This document shows, one piece after another, positions 52,860 to 62,411 of a DNA stretch of 64,000 nucleotides. Under the pieces are notes generated by a model. It saw only the letters and a program-made list of their open reading frames with translations. It did no database searches and had not been told where the DNA came from. The translations under genes were made by a program, and so were the position numbers. Origin of the DNA: G963676095 sp963676095 (GTDB lineage Bacteria > Bacteroidota > Bacteroidia > Bacteroidales > Prolixibacteraceae). The DNA lies in assembly GCA_963676095.1 (NCBI GenBank), contig OY781040.1, positions 6,014,001 to 6,078,000 on the forward strand, in the 5' to 3' direction. Position 1 is the stretch's first letter. Each line of letters starts with the position of its first letter.

Positions 52860-54383
52860 ATGCCAAAAAGAAGTTTTCGTTTTAATTATCTGCATATTAT
52901 TTTGTTCCTGGATATCTTTTTGTTTGTGATCCGTGCTGTATGGATCTTTTATGGAAAGATGGACTTGAACAGTGAGGAAGCGCAATACTGGCTATGGTCC
53001 AGGCATTTGGCTTTATCCTATTATTCCAAACCTCCGTTGATTGCCTATCTCAATTATCTGTCAACGTTTATTTTGGGAGATACCGTCATGGGAATCCGTA
53101 TTAACACGATTCTTATCGGATTGATTCTTCCTTTGGTACATTACAAACTGGCTGAGGAACTGTTCCATGATCAGAAAGTTGCCTTCTGGTCTGTTTTAGT
53201 GTTATTGGTGATGCCTCATTATAATTATACCAGCATGGTTTTTACAACAGACTCGCTGGTGCTGTTGTTCTGGTCGCTCGGCATGCTGTATTCTTTCCGG
53301 GCTCTTATCCGGGACAGATATTCGGACTGGGTAATTGCAGGCCTTGCTATCGGGCTGGGGATTTTAAGTAAATATACCATGGTACTCTGGATCCCGGTGT
53401 GGATCATTTCAGGATTGTTTATGAAGAAGAAATTACTGGTGATCCCTCAATTCTATATTTCATTGATGATAGCTTTTCTTGTTTGCCTGCCTATGTTGTC
53501 CTGGAACATATCTCATTCCTTTGTGGGGGCCAAACATATTTTGGGTTTAATGGGAGCTCACCGTTCGTACGGTCAATGGATCCGCTCTATTGGCAGATTG
53601 GCCGGATACCTGGGAGGGCAGCTTGTTTGTCTGTCTCCTTTTTTCATTTTTCCGTTTTATGTCGTTTTAAACAAATGGATTCATAGAAAAACAGGAGACG
53701 ATTATGTTGCTATCACCTATTTGTTTGTTCCTGTGCTTTTCGTATGGCTTTTTTTCCTGGTGCTCTCTTTTCATAAGAGTGATATTAACTGGACATTTTT
53801 TTCTTTTACTTCCATCCCTTTATTGACCGGATATTCACTGGTCCGTTTTTTCGAAAGGAAAAAGAGACTGATAATGTTTATTGCAGCAACCGGTTTAATA
53901 GGGATTATTTTATTTCCGTCTTGTTTAGACAGAGTCGGGATGGGGAAGGTATATCCGCCCAAAATTGATCTGTACCATAAGCAGGCAGGATGGGACCAAT
54001 TGGGAAAAGATGTTTCTGATATTCTGAAGAAAGACAGGAACGGACAAAGAACATTCATTTTCAGCGACAGTTACCAGGTTGCTTCAGAACTGGCTTTTTA
54101 TGTTGACGGACAACCTCAGACTTATTGTATAAATAATGGGCGGAGAATGGACCAGTTTGATATATGGCCGGGTATCGGTCAGTTTGCAAACAAAGATTAT
54201 AATGCCGTTTATGTAAGTTCTGAGCCAATACCCGACTGGCTCAGATTATCTTTTAAAGACGGTGAAATGGTCAAAATTACGAAGCGGATATACCGTCATG
54301 AAGAAACGAATGCTCCTTTTTTCATCTATAAACTCAGTGTTTTTACGGGCATACAAAAGCATTCGGTACCCGAGAAATACTGA
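52860..54383 (+). CDS. GT39/GT83-like membrane glycosyltransferase (ArnT/PMT fold)
   Basis: 507 residues. About 10-11 membrane helices. The first periplasmic loop LNSEEAQYWLWSRHLALSYY with SKPPLIAYLNYL matches the ArnT/PMT catalytic loop, where acidic residues activate the acceptor. A soluble C-terminal domain follows about residue 375. Such enzymes move a sugar from a polyprenyl-phosphate donor to lipid A, protein or glycan on the periplasmic side. The acceptor here is unknown. Convergent with the methyltransferase gene 17 bp downstream. Confidence 0.88.
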   Translation: MPKRSFRFNYLHIILFLDIFLFVIRAVWIFYGKMDLNSEEAQYWLWSRHLALSYYSKPPLIAYLNYLSTFILGDTVMGIRINTILIGLILPLVHYKLAEELFHDQKVAFWSVLVLLVMPHYNYTSMVFTTDSLVLLFWSLGMLYSFRALIRDRYSDWVIAGLAIGLGILSKYTMVLWIPVWIISGLFMKKKLLVIPQFYISLMIAFLVCLPMLSWNISHSFVGAKHILGLMGAHRSYGQWIRSIGRLAGYLGGQLVCLSPFFIFPFYVVLNKWIHRKTGDDYVAITYLFVPVLFVWLFFLVLSFHKSDINWTFFSFTSIPLLTGYSLVRFFERKKRLIMFIAATGLIGIILFPSCLDRVGMGKVYPPKIDLYHKQAGWDQLGKDVSDILKKDRNGQRTFIFSDSYQVASELAFYVDGQPQTYCINNGRRMDQFDIWPGIGQFANKDYNAVYVSSEPIPDWLRLSFKDGEMVKITKRIYRHEETNAPFFIYKLSVFTGIQKHSVPEKY

Positions 54384-54400
54384 CAGGACAGACAAAGATT

Positions 54401-55000
54401 CTATTTAATTCCGTAAGCCCTGATGACAGATGCCAGCCCGTTATGAAATTTTCCTTCTTCAAGGTGAAGGTCTTCTTCTTCGATTTTCAGGACAGAGAAA
54501 CCTGAGAAATCGTCCTGTAGTTCTTCACGGGAAAGAAGCATTCCGATATCTTTAGGCCCGCCGGTATTATTTACGATTTGCTTCTTTGAGAAATATTCGA
54601 GTATAAGTACTCCCCCAGGCTTTAGAAAGGATGCCAGCTTCCTGTGATATTCCTTTCTCCTGGATCCGGGCATATGAGTATAAATCAAGGCCAGGCAATC
54701 GAATTCTTCATTACCCAGCAGGATATTTTCATAATTGCTGATCCGGTAATCGATATGAACCTGTTTTTCACGTGCCAGTTTTTCCGCCTTCTTTTTTGCC
54801 TCTGTGCTGCTGTCGAAAGCAATTACTTTCCACCCCATGCCGGCTGCAAAAACAGCGTTACGGCCTTCTCCTTCGCCAGGCATAAGGATTTTCCCGGGGA
54901 CCAGTTTCGATAAATTTTCACTGAAGTATCTGTTAGGTGCTGTTCCATAGACATATTCATCGGTCGAAGCATACCTTTCATCCCAAAAGTTTTCCATCAT
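54401..55000 (-). CDS. SAM-dependent class I methyltransferase
   Basis: 199 residues. Start ATG at 55000, with a second ATG immediately after; the two cannot be separated. An N-terminal WDERYASTDEYVYGTAPN motif is followed by the SAM site MPGEGEGRNAVFAAGMGW (Gly-rich motif I), the acidic AFDSS after strand 2 and LIYTHMPGSRRKEYHRKLAS. The pattern is that of the TehB/thiopurine-methyltransferase-like group. Substrate unknown. A -7 box lies at 55019-55026. Confidence 0.85.
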   Translation of the reverse strand: MMENFWDERYASTDEYVYGTAPNRYFSENLSKLVPGKILMPGEGEGRNAVFAAGMGWKVIAFDSSTEAKKKAEKLAREKQVHIDYRISNYENILLGNEEFDCLALIYTHMPGSRRKEYHRKLASFLKPGGVLILEYFSKKQIVNNTGGPKDIGMLLSREELQDDFSGFSVLKIEEEDLHLEEGKFHNGLASVIRAYGIK

Positions 55001-55018
55001 TCAGTATTTTTTAAGGAA

Positions 55019-55026
55019 CAAATATA
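55019..55026 (-). promoter_or_regulatory. Candidate -7 box of the methyltransferase gene
   Basis: CAAATATA reads TATATTTG on the minus strand, 18 bp before the ATG at 55000. Confidence 0.5.
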
Positions 55027-55044
55027 AAATATAAACGGTTGAAT

Positions 55045-55410
55045 TCTCTAATGATTGAATGATTGAATGATTGAATGAAGGAATGATAGAATGATTGAAT
55101 GGGGTTTGAATGTTCGAATGTTTGACGCTATGCTGTTGGATATTGGTGAACTGGAGAGTTGGTGAATGAAAGAATGATTGAATTAGTGAATGATAGAATG
55201 AGGTTTGAATGTTCACCACAGATAACACGGATGGACACAGATTAAAAACAATAGAAACAATAGAAACAATTTTAACCATAGAAACCACCAGAAACAGTCA
55301 CCCCTCATTCAAACGACAAAGTATCAAACACTCAAACGGCGCAGCCTCAAACAATAGATGTTTGAAGGGTTGAATGGTTTGAGTGTTTGACGCTTCGCGG
55401 TTGGGGGGAA
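55045..55410 (+). repeat. Octamer-word intergenic repeat, copy I
   Basis: Fills the 428-bp gap between SusD (locus 2) and the methyltransferase. Six octamers in register at 55051-55098 (ATGATTGA three times, ATGAAGGA, ATGATAGA, ATGATTGA). Then TTTGAATGTTCGAATG/TTTGACGC. Seven octamers follow at 55142-55197 (ATTGGTGA, ACTGGAGA, GTTGGTGA, ATGAAAGA, ATGATTGA, ATTAGTGA, ATGATAGA), then CACCACAGATAACACGGATG, CAATAGAAACAATAGAAAC, TCAAACGGCGCAGCCTCAAA and GACGCTTCGCGGTTGG. It is the only main copy running against its two flanking genes. Confidence 0.85.
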
Positions 55411-55428
55411 GATTATCAGCGGTACTTC

Positions 55429-56955
55429 CTATTTATATCCTTCATTTTGGGTATATAATCCCTCCTTTACGTCTATTTCATCCTGGGGAACCGGATTGAT
55501 GATGGAAGTATAATCAATCGAAGAAGGCATTTCGTTCAGATAATCTTCATCTCCGGCAAGCCAGGCATTCATTACCGTCAGTACTTTCCCTGTCCTGACC
55601 AGATCGGGCCAGCGCCGTCCTTCTGCAAAGAATTCTTTTCTCCTCTCTTCCAGCAGCTGATCGAGCGTAACATTGGAGATATTGGACAATCCGGCGCGCT
55701 CCCTGACCATATTAACGATTTCATCCACCTCTGTTTGGGTTCCTGTAGCGCCTTGCAAAATACATTCGGCCTTCATCATCAACACATCGGTATATCGTAA
55801 AACCGGAAAGTTTAAGGCAAAATCGTACCGGTCGCTGCCCCAGGTATTTTCATCCTGGCAACACCATTTTATAACGACGGGATCAACCTGGGTCGCGCTG
55901 ACGTTAGTATTATACCATTTATAAATGACATTGAAATTATCCCGAACATCAGCCGAGGTCGTATCGTAAGCGGCAAAAAGATCTTCCGAAACATTAACAC
56001 TTTCCGTACCGATAGAAGGAGAAAATCCAATAGTATGCCAGTAATCACTGCTCGAATTAATTAATCCCGGATATTCACCGCCGGTACCATAACCTCCGCT
56101 TGTAAACTGAATATCGAAAATGATCTCTTTACTGTTTTCATAATTCAGACCAAAAATAGTTGCATAATTGTCCAGCATTCCATATTTCCCGCTATTGATA
56201 ATATCGTTTAATAAATCCAGCGCTTTATCGTACTCCCCGCTATTCAGACAAGGACCGTCCGGATGAAGCTGCGGACCGGACCGCATCAGATAAACCCGGG
56301 CTAAAATACCTTCGGCAGCATATTTGGTCACTCTTCCCAGATCATCGCTGTTCGAATAAGATTCCGGTAAAAGGTCAATGGCGTCTTTCAGGTCATCGAT
56401 AATTAATGTATAAACCGAATCCACGCTGCTTCTTCCGATAGACAGGGCTTCGCTTCCGGTGACCAGTTTATCAATAAGCGGGACTTTTCCGTAGAGTTTC
56501 ACCAGATCGAAATAGAAGAAAGCGCGTAAAAATTTTGTTTCTCCCAATAACCTGTTATAGGTATCTTCGTCTGTTACAATATCTGCGGAAATATAGTTCA
56601 GTACCGTATTGGCACGCATAATTCCCGTGTAATCATTATCCCAGGGGTATTCGACCAATTCATTGGTGGCGATCGTATTTTCAAAATTACTGATCGGATC
56701 CCAGGATCTGACACTGGAACCTGTTGCCGGAGTAACATAGAAGTCGTCCGATCTTACATCGGTTAAATAGAATTCATTTTCCGGATAATCGGAGAATGTG
56801 TTGTAAATACCGTTCACTGCTTCTTCTATTTCATCGGTGTTTGTATAAAAGCTTCCTGCGCTCATGGATGAAACAGGTACCTGATCCAGGTCATCTTCAC
56901 AAGCTGTTATTGACAAAATCATCAGAAAGCCCAGAAATAAATATATATTTTTCAT
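55429..56955 (-). CDS. SusD/RagB-family substrate-binding lipoprotein (locus 2)
   Basis: 508 residues. Lipobox ITACEDD with Cys19, then the SusD-type DLDQVPVSSMSAGSFYTNTD. TPR-type segments include LGETKFLRAFFYFDLVKLYG and the conserved ERRKEFFAEGRRWPDLVRTG near the C-terminus. It caps the SusC barrel of the same locus and binds glycan at the surface. The gene starts 18 bp after the susC stop. The two GH43 enzymes in the window suggest an arabinose- or xylose-containing glycan, but the binding site gives no direct evidence. Confidence 0.95.
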   Translation of the reverse strand: MKNIYLFLGFLMILSITACEDDLDQVPVSSMSAGSFYTNTDEIEEAVNGIYNTFSDYPENEFYLTDVRSDDFYVTPATGSSVRSWDPISNFENTIATNELVEYPWDNDYTGIMRANTVLNYISADIVTDEDTYNRLLGETKFLRAFFYFDLVKLYGKVPLIDKLVTGSEALSIGRSSVDSVYTLIIDDLKDAIDLLPESYSNSDDLGRVTKYAAEGILARVYLMRSGPQLHPDGPCLNSGEYDKALDLLNDIINSGKYGMLDNYATIFGLNYENSKEIIFDIQFTSGGYGTGGEYPGLINSSSDYWHTIGFSPSIGTESVNVSEDLFAAYDTTSADVRDNFNVIYKWYNTNVSATQVDPVVIKWCCQDENTWGSDRYDFALNFPVLRYTDVLMMKAECILQGATGTQTEVDEIVNMVRERAGLSNISNVTLDQLLEERRKEFFAEGRRWPDLVRTGKVLTVMNAWLAGDEDYLNEMPSSIDYTSIINPVPQDEIDVKEGLYTQNEGYK

Positions 56956-56973
56956 AACAAATATTCTTATCGG

Positions 56974-59900
56974 TTAAAATGTAAGATTCACGCCAAAAAC
57001 CATTGATTTTGCAAGAGGGACACCTCCGTAGTCGTCTCCATATGTGTTTACAGCCTCCGGATTTGCTCCGCCATCATATTTATCTTTTCCGAACCAGTTT
57101 TCAGCCGTTACATATATTCTTGCACCGCTAATCAGTTCGATATGTATTAATTTTTTCAGATCATAACCAAGCGTGATATTCCGGATTCTCCAATAGTCAT
57201 TCGGATACATCCAGTCTGTATTTTTGATACGTCCAAAGGAAGATTTCGCTTTCCCTTTTAGTCCTTTTCCCGGATTATCGGCAGAGCGCCAGCGATAGGC
57301 CCAGGCCTGAATCTGGTTATCCAGCCATCCTGTACCGGTGCGGTCGATGGCGCGGCCGAAAGTAGAATAGAGCTTACCGCCGTGTTGTCCCTGTATGAAG
57401 ATGGAGAGATCGACCCCCTTATATTTAAAAGTATTGGTTAATCCCCAGGTATAGTCAGGATTAGGATGTCCCAGAATTTGCCGGTCATCAGCCGAGATAC
57501 TTCCGTCATGATTATAATCTTCATATTTCGGATCTCCTTCTTCTTCACTTCCGTACAGGGCGGCTCCATTGGCAATATCTTCGGCTGATAATATTCCGGT
57601 TTGTTTTACCACGTAGATGCTGTACATCGGTTTACCAATTCTCAATATATTATGATTTATATCGAAGGAGCCACCCAAAATATCAGAATCATTAGGTCCA
57701 AGGTGCCGGACTTTATTCCCGTTGAAACTCAAATTTAATTTGGTATCCCATTTAAATTCACCGGTAAAATTTCTCGAATTCAATTCAAATTCCCACCCAT
57801 AATTGAATACTTCACCGATATTGGTTAAAGAAGTATCGAAACCTGTTGATGCGGGTACATTGATGTCCAGTAATAAATCACTGTTTGTCTTCCGGTAGTA
57901 TTCCACAGATCCTGACAAGCGATTTTGTAAGACCCCAAAATCCAATCCGAAGTTATAAGTTTTTGATTTTTCCCAGCTCAAATCGGAATTGGCAATATTT
58001 TCAGAGGTAAGTCCGACCGCCTGGTTTCCTCCGAATGAATAATCGGAAGATTGAAGTAAAGCAATATGCTCATAGTCGCCTCCCAGTCCGTTATTTCCGG
58101 AGATTCCCCAACTTGCTCTTATTTTTAAGAGGGACAACCATCCGATGCTCTTTAGAAGATTTTCATCTGAAATACGCCAGCCTGCCGATACTGCGGGGAA
58201 AACGCCCCATTTCGTATTATCCCCGAAACGGGAAGATCCGTCCCTCCGGATACTGGCAGAAAGCAGATAGCGATCCATATAACTGTAATTCACCCTGCCA
58301 AAGTAAGAGATCAATACATTTTTAGTTTCTGTCGTGTAAGTGTCGGTTGCCGAAATACCATTCGCATCATTTAAGGTAGTAATATAGTCTGTTCCGAAAC
58401 CGTCCGTGCCGTATATCTGACTGTAATCAGTCTTGTTCATATTATAAGACATCCCGGCTACAGCAGAAACTATATGTTTTTCAGCGAATGTCCTGTCAAA
58501 GGAAAGGATGTTTTCATTTACAAAAGTTTGCCGGTTATAACTTTTATATCTGCCTGTGGCTTTCCGGGAACCATAACTTCCGCTGACCCATGCCGGGCAA
58601 TAATATTTATAGCGGGAATCCGTATTATCTAAATTTAAAGTGGCTTTGGCATGTAGTCCTTTTATGATTTCATAATCTCCAAAGATACTTGTCAGCGTCC
58701 TGAAGTTTTTGGTTTTTCCAATTGTGTTTTTTAATACGGCAACAGGACTGTTCCGGGTATTTCCCCAGGTATAGGTAGTATAATCTCCGGTATTGTAGAA
58801 ACCTACACCTCCTGCGGCAGTAGATACGACAGGAGGAAAACTCACTGCTATATGGAACTCATTATCCTTTCCTTCCACGCCGGGATCATCTTTTACCGAA
58901 TAAGACGGAGCGATGTTAATTCCCATTGTTATCTTATTGCTTACTTTTACTTCAATATTGGTTCTTGCAGAATAACGTTTATAACCAACTCCTAAAACGA
59001 AACCATCCTGATCCAGATAATCTCCTGATACGAAATATTTTACAACATCTGTTCCTCCTGAAGCAGAAAGCTGGTAATTGTTGATTCCTCCTTTCTGGAA
59101 AATTTCGTCCTGCCAGTCAACAAATTCAATCCCCGGATGTCCGTCTTCTGCCCAAGCCGGATCAGGGATCATAGACCGGTCGAAACTACCGATAGTCGCT
59201 ATACGGGTATCATAATCATCATCAGCAGAAGCATCCGGATAGGCTTCCAGATAAGTCTGATTCAGCACTTCGTATGCCCGGTCCAGCCATTGTTCTGCAT
59301 TCAGCATTTTGATGTGCCTTTGTGCTTCATTCCAACCGGTATAATAACTGAAACTGATTTTAGGGTTACCGACTTTTCCTCTTTTTGTCGTAATTAGAAC
59401 GACACCATTAGATGCCCGTGAGCCGTAAATAGCGGCTGCAGAAGCATCTTTTAAAACCTGGACAGATTCAATATCGCTTGGATTCAGATTGTCCAACGGA
59501 TTTCCTGTTTCATAAGCGCCTGATGAATTTTGAGAAGAGACTTCCAGGGGGAAGCCATCAATGACATATAAAGGCTCATTATTGGCCGAGATCGATCCTG
59601 TCCCGCGAACCTGAATGCTAAGTCCTGTCCCCGGCATTCCGCTGGTCTGCTTAACATGTACCCCGGAAATCTGTCCCACCAGGGCCTGATCGACACGTTG
59701 AACAGGCCTTTCATCCAGCGCTTCCGCTTTATACTGGGCAATGGCACCGGTTATATTGGCCTTTTTTTCCGTTCCGTATCCAATAGCCACAACTTCTTCC
59801 AGGCCAATTGTCTCTTCCTGCATGACAATATTAATAACCGTTTTGTTGCCGGCTGTTACTTCCTGTGGTTTCATTCCGACAAATGAAAAGTAGAGTAAAG

Positions 59901-60426
59901 TGCCGCCGGAGATGTTGGTTAATGAGTAGTTCCCGTCAGAATCGGTGATAGTACCGTTGGTGGTCCCTTTGACAATAACTGTTACCCCCGGGATCGGGTC
60001 TCCCTGAACATTCCTTACGGTACCATGAATGTTGCGTTGCTGTTGTTGAAATTCAGAACTACCCTTCCAACTATTCGTGAGAACAATCTGCCTGTTGACA
60101 ATTTCGTAGTGAATATCAGTGCCTTTAAACAGACGGTCCAGTATTTCTTCGATTGTCCTGTTTTTGATCTGGATCGTTACCTTGTTCGAAACATTAATAT
60201 TTTCACTTTTGTACAGGAAAAAAAAGTTGCTTTCATCTTCAATTTGTTTTAAAGCATCCCGGATTGTTACGTTTTCTATAGAAAGGCTGAATTTGGTCTG
60301 CTGTGAGTAAACATTTGCACTGACATGAACAAATGCGATCATTAAAAACAATAGGGTCAGTTTCATTTTACGGAACCATTTAAGGAGGAAGCCATTTCCT
60401 CCGCTTTTAAACCATTTTTTTTTCAT
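56974..60426 (-). CDS. SusC/RagA-type TonB-dependent receptor with STN domain (locus 2)
   Basis: 1150 residues. Signal region (about 1-40). STN domain about 45-110 (FSLSIENVTIRDALKQIEDE, then KVTIQIKNRTIEEILDRLFK). Carboxypeptidase-regulatory-like domain about 130-205 (GTVRNVQGDPIPGVTVIVKG). Plug with EVVAIGYGTEKKANITGAI, PLYVIDGFPLEV and VLKDASAAAIYGSRASNGVV; barrel ending in SMVFGVNLTF. The STN domain couples it to the FecR gene upstream. Compared with locus 1 the architecture is identical while the barrel sequences differ, implying a different ligand. Confidence 0.95.
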   Translation of the reverse strand: MKKKWFKSGGNGFLLKWFRKMKLTLLFLMIAFVHVSANVYSQQTKFSLSIENVTIRDALKQIEDESNFFFLYKSENINVSNKVTIQIKNRTIEEILDRLFKGTDIHYEIVNRQIVLTNSWKGSSEFQQQQRNIHGTVRNVQGDPIPGVTVIVKGTTNGTITDSDGNYSLTNISGGTLLYFSFVGMKPQEVTAGNKTVINIVMQEETIGLEEVVAIGYGTEKKANITGAIAQYKAEALDERPVQRVDQALVGQISGVHVKQTSGMPGTGLSIQVRGTGSISANNEPLYVIDGFPLEVSSQNSSGAYETGNPLDNLNPSDIESVQVLKDASAAAIYGSRASNGVVLITTKRGKVGNPKISFSYYTGWNEAQRHIKMLNAEQWLDRAYEVLNQTYLEAYPDASADDDYDTRIATIGSFDRSMIPDPAWAEDGHPGIEFVDWQDEIFQKGGINNYQLSASGGTDVVKYFVSGDYLDQDGFVLGVGYKRYSARTNIEVKVSNKITMGINIAPSYSVKDDPGVEGKDNEFHIAVSFPPVVSTAAGGVGFYNTGDYTTYTWGNTRNSPVAVLKNTIGKTKNFRTLTSIFGDYEIIKGLHAKATLNLDNTDSRYKYYCPAWVSGSYGSRKATGRYKSYNRQTFVNENILSFDRTFAEKHIVSAVAGMSYNMNKTDYSQIYGTDGFGTDYITTLNDANGISATDTYTTETKNVLISYFGRVNYSYMDRYLLSASIRRDGSSRFGDNTKWGVFPAVSAGWRISDENLLKSIGWLSLLKIRASWGISGNNGLGGDYEHIALLQSSDYSFGGNQAVGLTSENIANSDLSWEKSKTYNFGLDFGVLQNRLSGSVEYYRKTNSDLLLDINVPASTGFDTSLTNIGEVFNYGWEFELNSRNFTGEFKWDTKLNLSFNGNKVRHLGPNDSDILGGSFDINHNILRIGKPMYSIYVVKQTGILSAEDIANGAALYGSEEEGDPKYEDYNHDGSISADDRQILGHPNPDYTWGLTNTFKYKGVDLSIFIQGQHGGKLYSTFGRAIDRTGTGWLDNQIQAWAYRWRSADNPGKGLKGKAKSSFGRIKNTDWMYPNDYWRIRNITLGYDLKKLIHIELISGARIYVTAENWFGKDKYDGGANPEAVNTYGDDYGGVPLAKSMVFGVNLTF

Positions 60427-60454
60427 AAATTTGCGTTTGAAGGGTTATACAATG

Positions 60455-60473
60455 ATCCCTTTATATAAGGGAT
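60455..60473. other. Small inverted repeat in the SusC leader of locus 2
   Basis: ATCCCTT (60455-60461) pairs with AAGGGAT (60467-60473) across five bases, 29 bp upstream of the susC start. Possible mRNA structure near the initiation region. Confidence 0.45.
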
Positions 60474-60509
60474 TGTTAAACCATAAGACATGTTACCGCA
60501 TGTACTTCT

Positions 60510-60540
60510 AAAGGGAAGTGTTGACAGCACTTCCCTTTTT
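60510..60540 (-). other. Hairpin in the FecR-SusC spacer of locus 2
   Basis: AAAGGGAAGTG (60510-60520) pairs with CACTTCCCTTT (60528-60538), 11 bp, loop 7, just after the FecR stop. On the sense (minus) strand the A-rich flank precedes the hairpin and only three U's follow, the same layout as the hairpin at 15182-15207 in locus 1. Confidence 0.65.
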
Positions 60541-60541
60541 A

Positions 60542-61513
60542 TTATGGCTTGGTTATAAATACTTTGTCTTCTTTTATTTCATATTTCATATTTGTTGTTT
60601 TCGCCAGTAGGTTCAGCATTTCCCGTAAACTTTCCGTTTTGATGGTCATGGTATAGTGTTCCCGGGTGTTAATCGAGGAATCCAGCGATATCTTTACGTC
60701 ATACCAGCGTTCCATTTTTTTGATAACGTCTTTGAACGAGTCATCTTCAAATCGCAGCATGTTTTCTTTCCACGATGAGTAGAGTTCTGGATTAACTTTT
60801 CTATGCCTGAAGTGATTTGTCCTTCTGTTGAATATAGCCTGTTCCCCGGGAGCAAGGATCAATCCGGTCCGATTTTGATTGTTTCCGGCTTTTACAGAAC
60901 CTTCTTCAAGGGTGACATAGAATTCGTTATCTTCATGATAGGCACAGATATTAAACCGGGTTCCGAAAACTTCTATATCCATCTGGCAGGCCTGAACAAT
61001 AAACGGTTGATGTTTCTTTTTTGCAACGATAAAAAAAGCTTCTCCGTCTACATAAACTTTTCTTTCTTTATTGTTGAATGTAGCGGGATATTTTAGTGTG
61101 GTGCCCGAGTTCAGCCAGACTTTGGTGCCGTCATAAAGGTAGAGGATCGATTTTTCTCCTTTGGGAACTTTTATCTCATTATATGTTCCGGACAAATCGG
61201 ACGTTTGCATTATTTCATACGAGTGTAAAAAGATAGCTCCGAGAAGAAATGCGAAAACAAAAATAGCTGCGTATTTGCCAATCCACGCGATAGCTTTTTT
61301 CACTACCATATTTTTGTTTTTTATTACAGAGATCTCGGTTACCCTGTTTTCTTCCCGAAGATTATTCAGACCGGTCAGTACCCACAAACTTTTCAGGTTC
61401 GTGTATGTTTCCTGATTTATTTCAGATAGCTCAATCCAGTCAAGAATTTCGGAGATTGTTTTTTCCGAGGTAATTTCACCCTTTATATATGCCAATAACT
61501 TTTTTTGGTCCAT
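60542..61513 (-). CDS. FecR-family anti-sigma factor of locus 2
   Basis: 323 residues. N-terminal cytoplasmic part of about 75 residues (ITSEKTISEILDWIELSEIN). Membrane helix about 78-98 (IGKYAAIFVFAFLLGAIFL). FecR domain with EIKVPKGEKSILYLYDGTKV and YVDGEAFFIVAKKKHQPFIV. C-terminal DUF4974-like domain FEDDSFKDVIKKMERWYDVK ending in EIKEDKVFITKP. It holds the sigma factor encoded 67 bp upstream and is expected to be triggered by the STN domain of the downstream SusC. Confidence 0.93.
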   Translation of the reverse strand: MDQKKLLAYIKGEITSEKTISEILDWIELSEINQETYTNLKSLWVLTGLNNLREENRVTEISVIKNKNMVVKKAIAWIGKYAAIFVFAFLLGAIFLHSYEIMQTSDLSGTYNEIKVPKGEKSILYLYDGTKVWLNSGTTLKYPATFNNKERKVYVDGEAFFIVAKKKHQPFIVQACQMDIEVFGTRFNICAYHEDNEFYVTLEEGSVKAGNNQNRTGLILAPGEQAIFNRRTNHFRHRKVNPELYSSWKENMLRFEDDSFKDVIKKMERWYDVKISLDSSINTREHYTMTIKTESLREMLNLLAKTTNMKYEIKEDKVFITKP

Positions 61514-61580
61514 GAGAATTTATGAGGTTTGAATGTAAAACCCCTTTAGTTCCATTTACCCTAACCGGGAAAATGAATTT

Positions 61581-62174
61581 TTATTTGTTGAGGTAGAAAA
61601 AGAAGTACAATATAGGCAGATAATCTTTTAATTCGGAATGGAACAGTTTGAGCGCCTTTGAGATATGAGCTTCGACTGTTTTGATGCTCAGATTTAACTC
61701 GTCTGCAATCTGCTGATTCCTCATGCCGTCAAACCTGCTCATCTCGAAAACCTTACGGCACGAGGGCGATAACTTATTCAACGTTGTTTCTACCAGATTA
61801 AGGAGTTCTTCAAGCATAAAATTACTTGTATCAAATCCTTCCAGTGCTTTATAGTTGATGTCGAGTTGACGGGTCTTTAGATGACGGGAATATTTTTCCC
61901 TCGATTTTTGTTTATTAATGTATTTCAGGGATTTATTTTTTGTCACGGTAAACATCCATGCCTGAATATTTGTATCCTCCCGAAAAGTTTTTCTTCTGTC
62001 CCATAGTTCAGTAAAGACGTCTTGTACAATGTTCCTGGAAGCTTCAGAATCTAAAAGATACTGATTCGTGAAATAGTTCAGTTTCGGAGAAAAGGACCGG
62101 TATAATGATTCGAAAGCTATCGTATCGTCCGATTTTAACTGCTGTATGACTTCTTTTCCTGTTAGATTAAGCAT
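61581..62174 (-). CDS. ECF sigma-70 factor of locus 2
   Basis: 197 residues from ATG 62172-62174; a longer frame to 62315 adds a hydrophobic stretch with no sigma homology, so the internal start before LNLTGKEVIQQLKSDDTIAF is preferred. Region 2 includes FESLYRSFSPKLNYFTNQYL and IQAWMFTVTKNKSLKYINKQ. Region 4 includes LSPSCRKVFEMSRFDGMRNQ and ELNLSIKTVEAHISKALK. A near -7 box CAAAAGTTA (62182-62190, one extra base) lies upstream. It drives the SusCD genes after release from FecR. Confidence 0.9.
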   Translation of the reverse strand: MLNLTGKEVIQQLKSDDTIAFESLYRSFSPKLNYFTNQYLLDSEASRNIVQDVFTELWDRRKTFREDTNIQAWMFTVTKNKSLKYINKQKSREKYSRHLKTRQLDINYKALEGFDTSNFMLEELLNLVETTLNKLSPSCRKVFEMSRFDGMRNQQIADELNLSIKTVEAHISKALKLFHSELKDYLPILYFFFYLNK

Positions 62175-62411
62175 TTTAATGCAAAAGTTAGATGTCTGGA
62201 AAAAGAAACTGATGTCTAAATTAGCTATAAAATTTGAAATGATTATTGCCGGTAGGGATGAAATGATCATGTTGTGGAAAACAATTCTAAAGTGGCAACA
62301 CAAAAGAGGATGCAAAAAATCAGAATAAAAAGTTTTCGTACGGACATGCCGGTAACATTAGAACGTGCAGAATTACTGCATTCACTCTGTATGAATAGAA
62401 ACTTCTTCATT

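Noticed and set aside
55001..55288. 95-codon minus-strand ORF upstream of the methyltransferase gene
   Set aside because: Same antisense octamer translation (FNHSIIPSFNHSIIQ type); no independent support.
62175..62315. N-terminal extension of the locus 2 sigma factor
   Set aside because: Hydrophobic and Cys/His-rich stretch without sigma homology; the internal ATG starts right at the conserved region.
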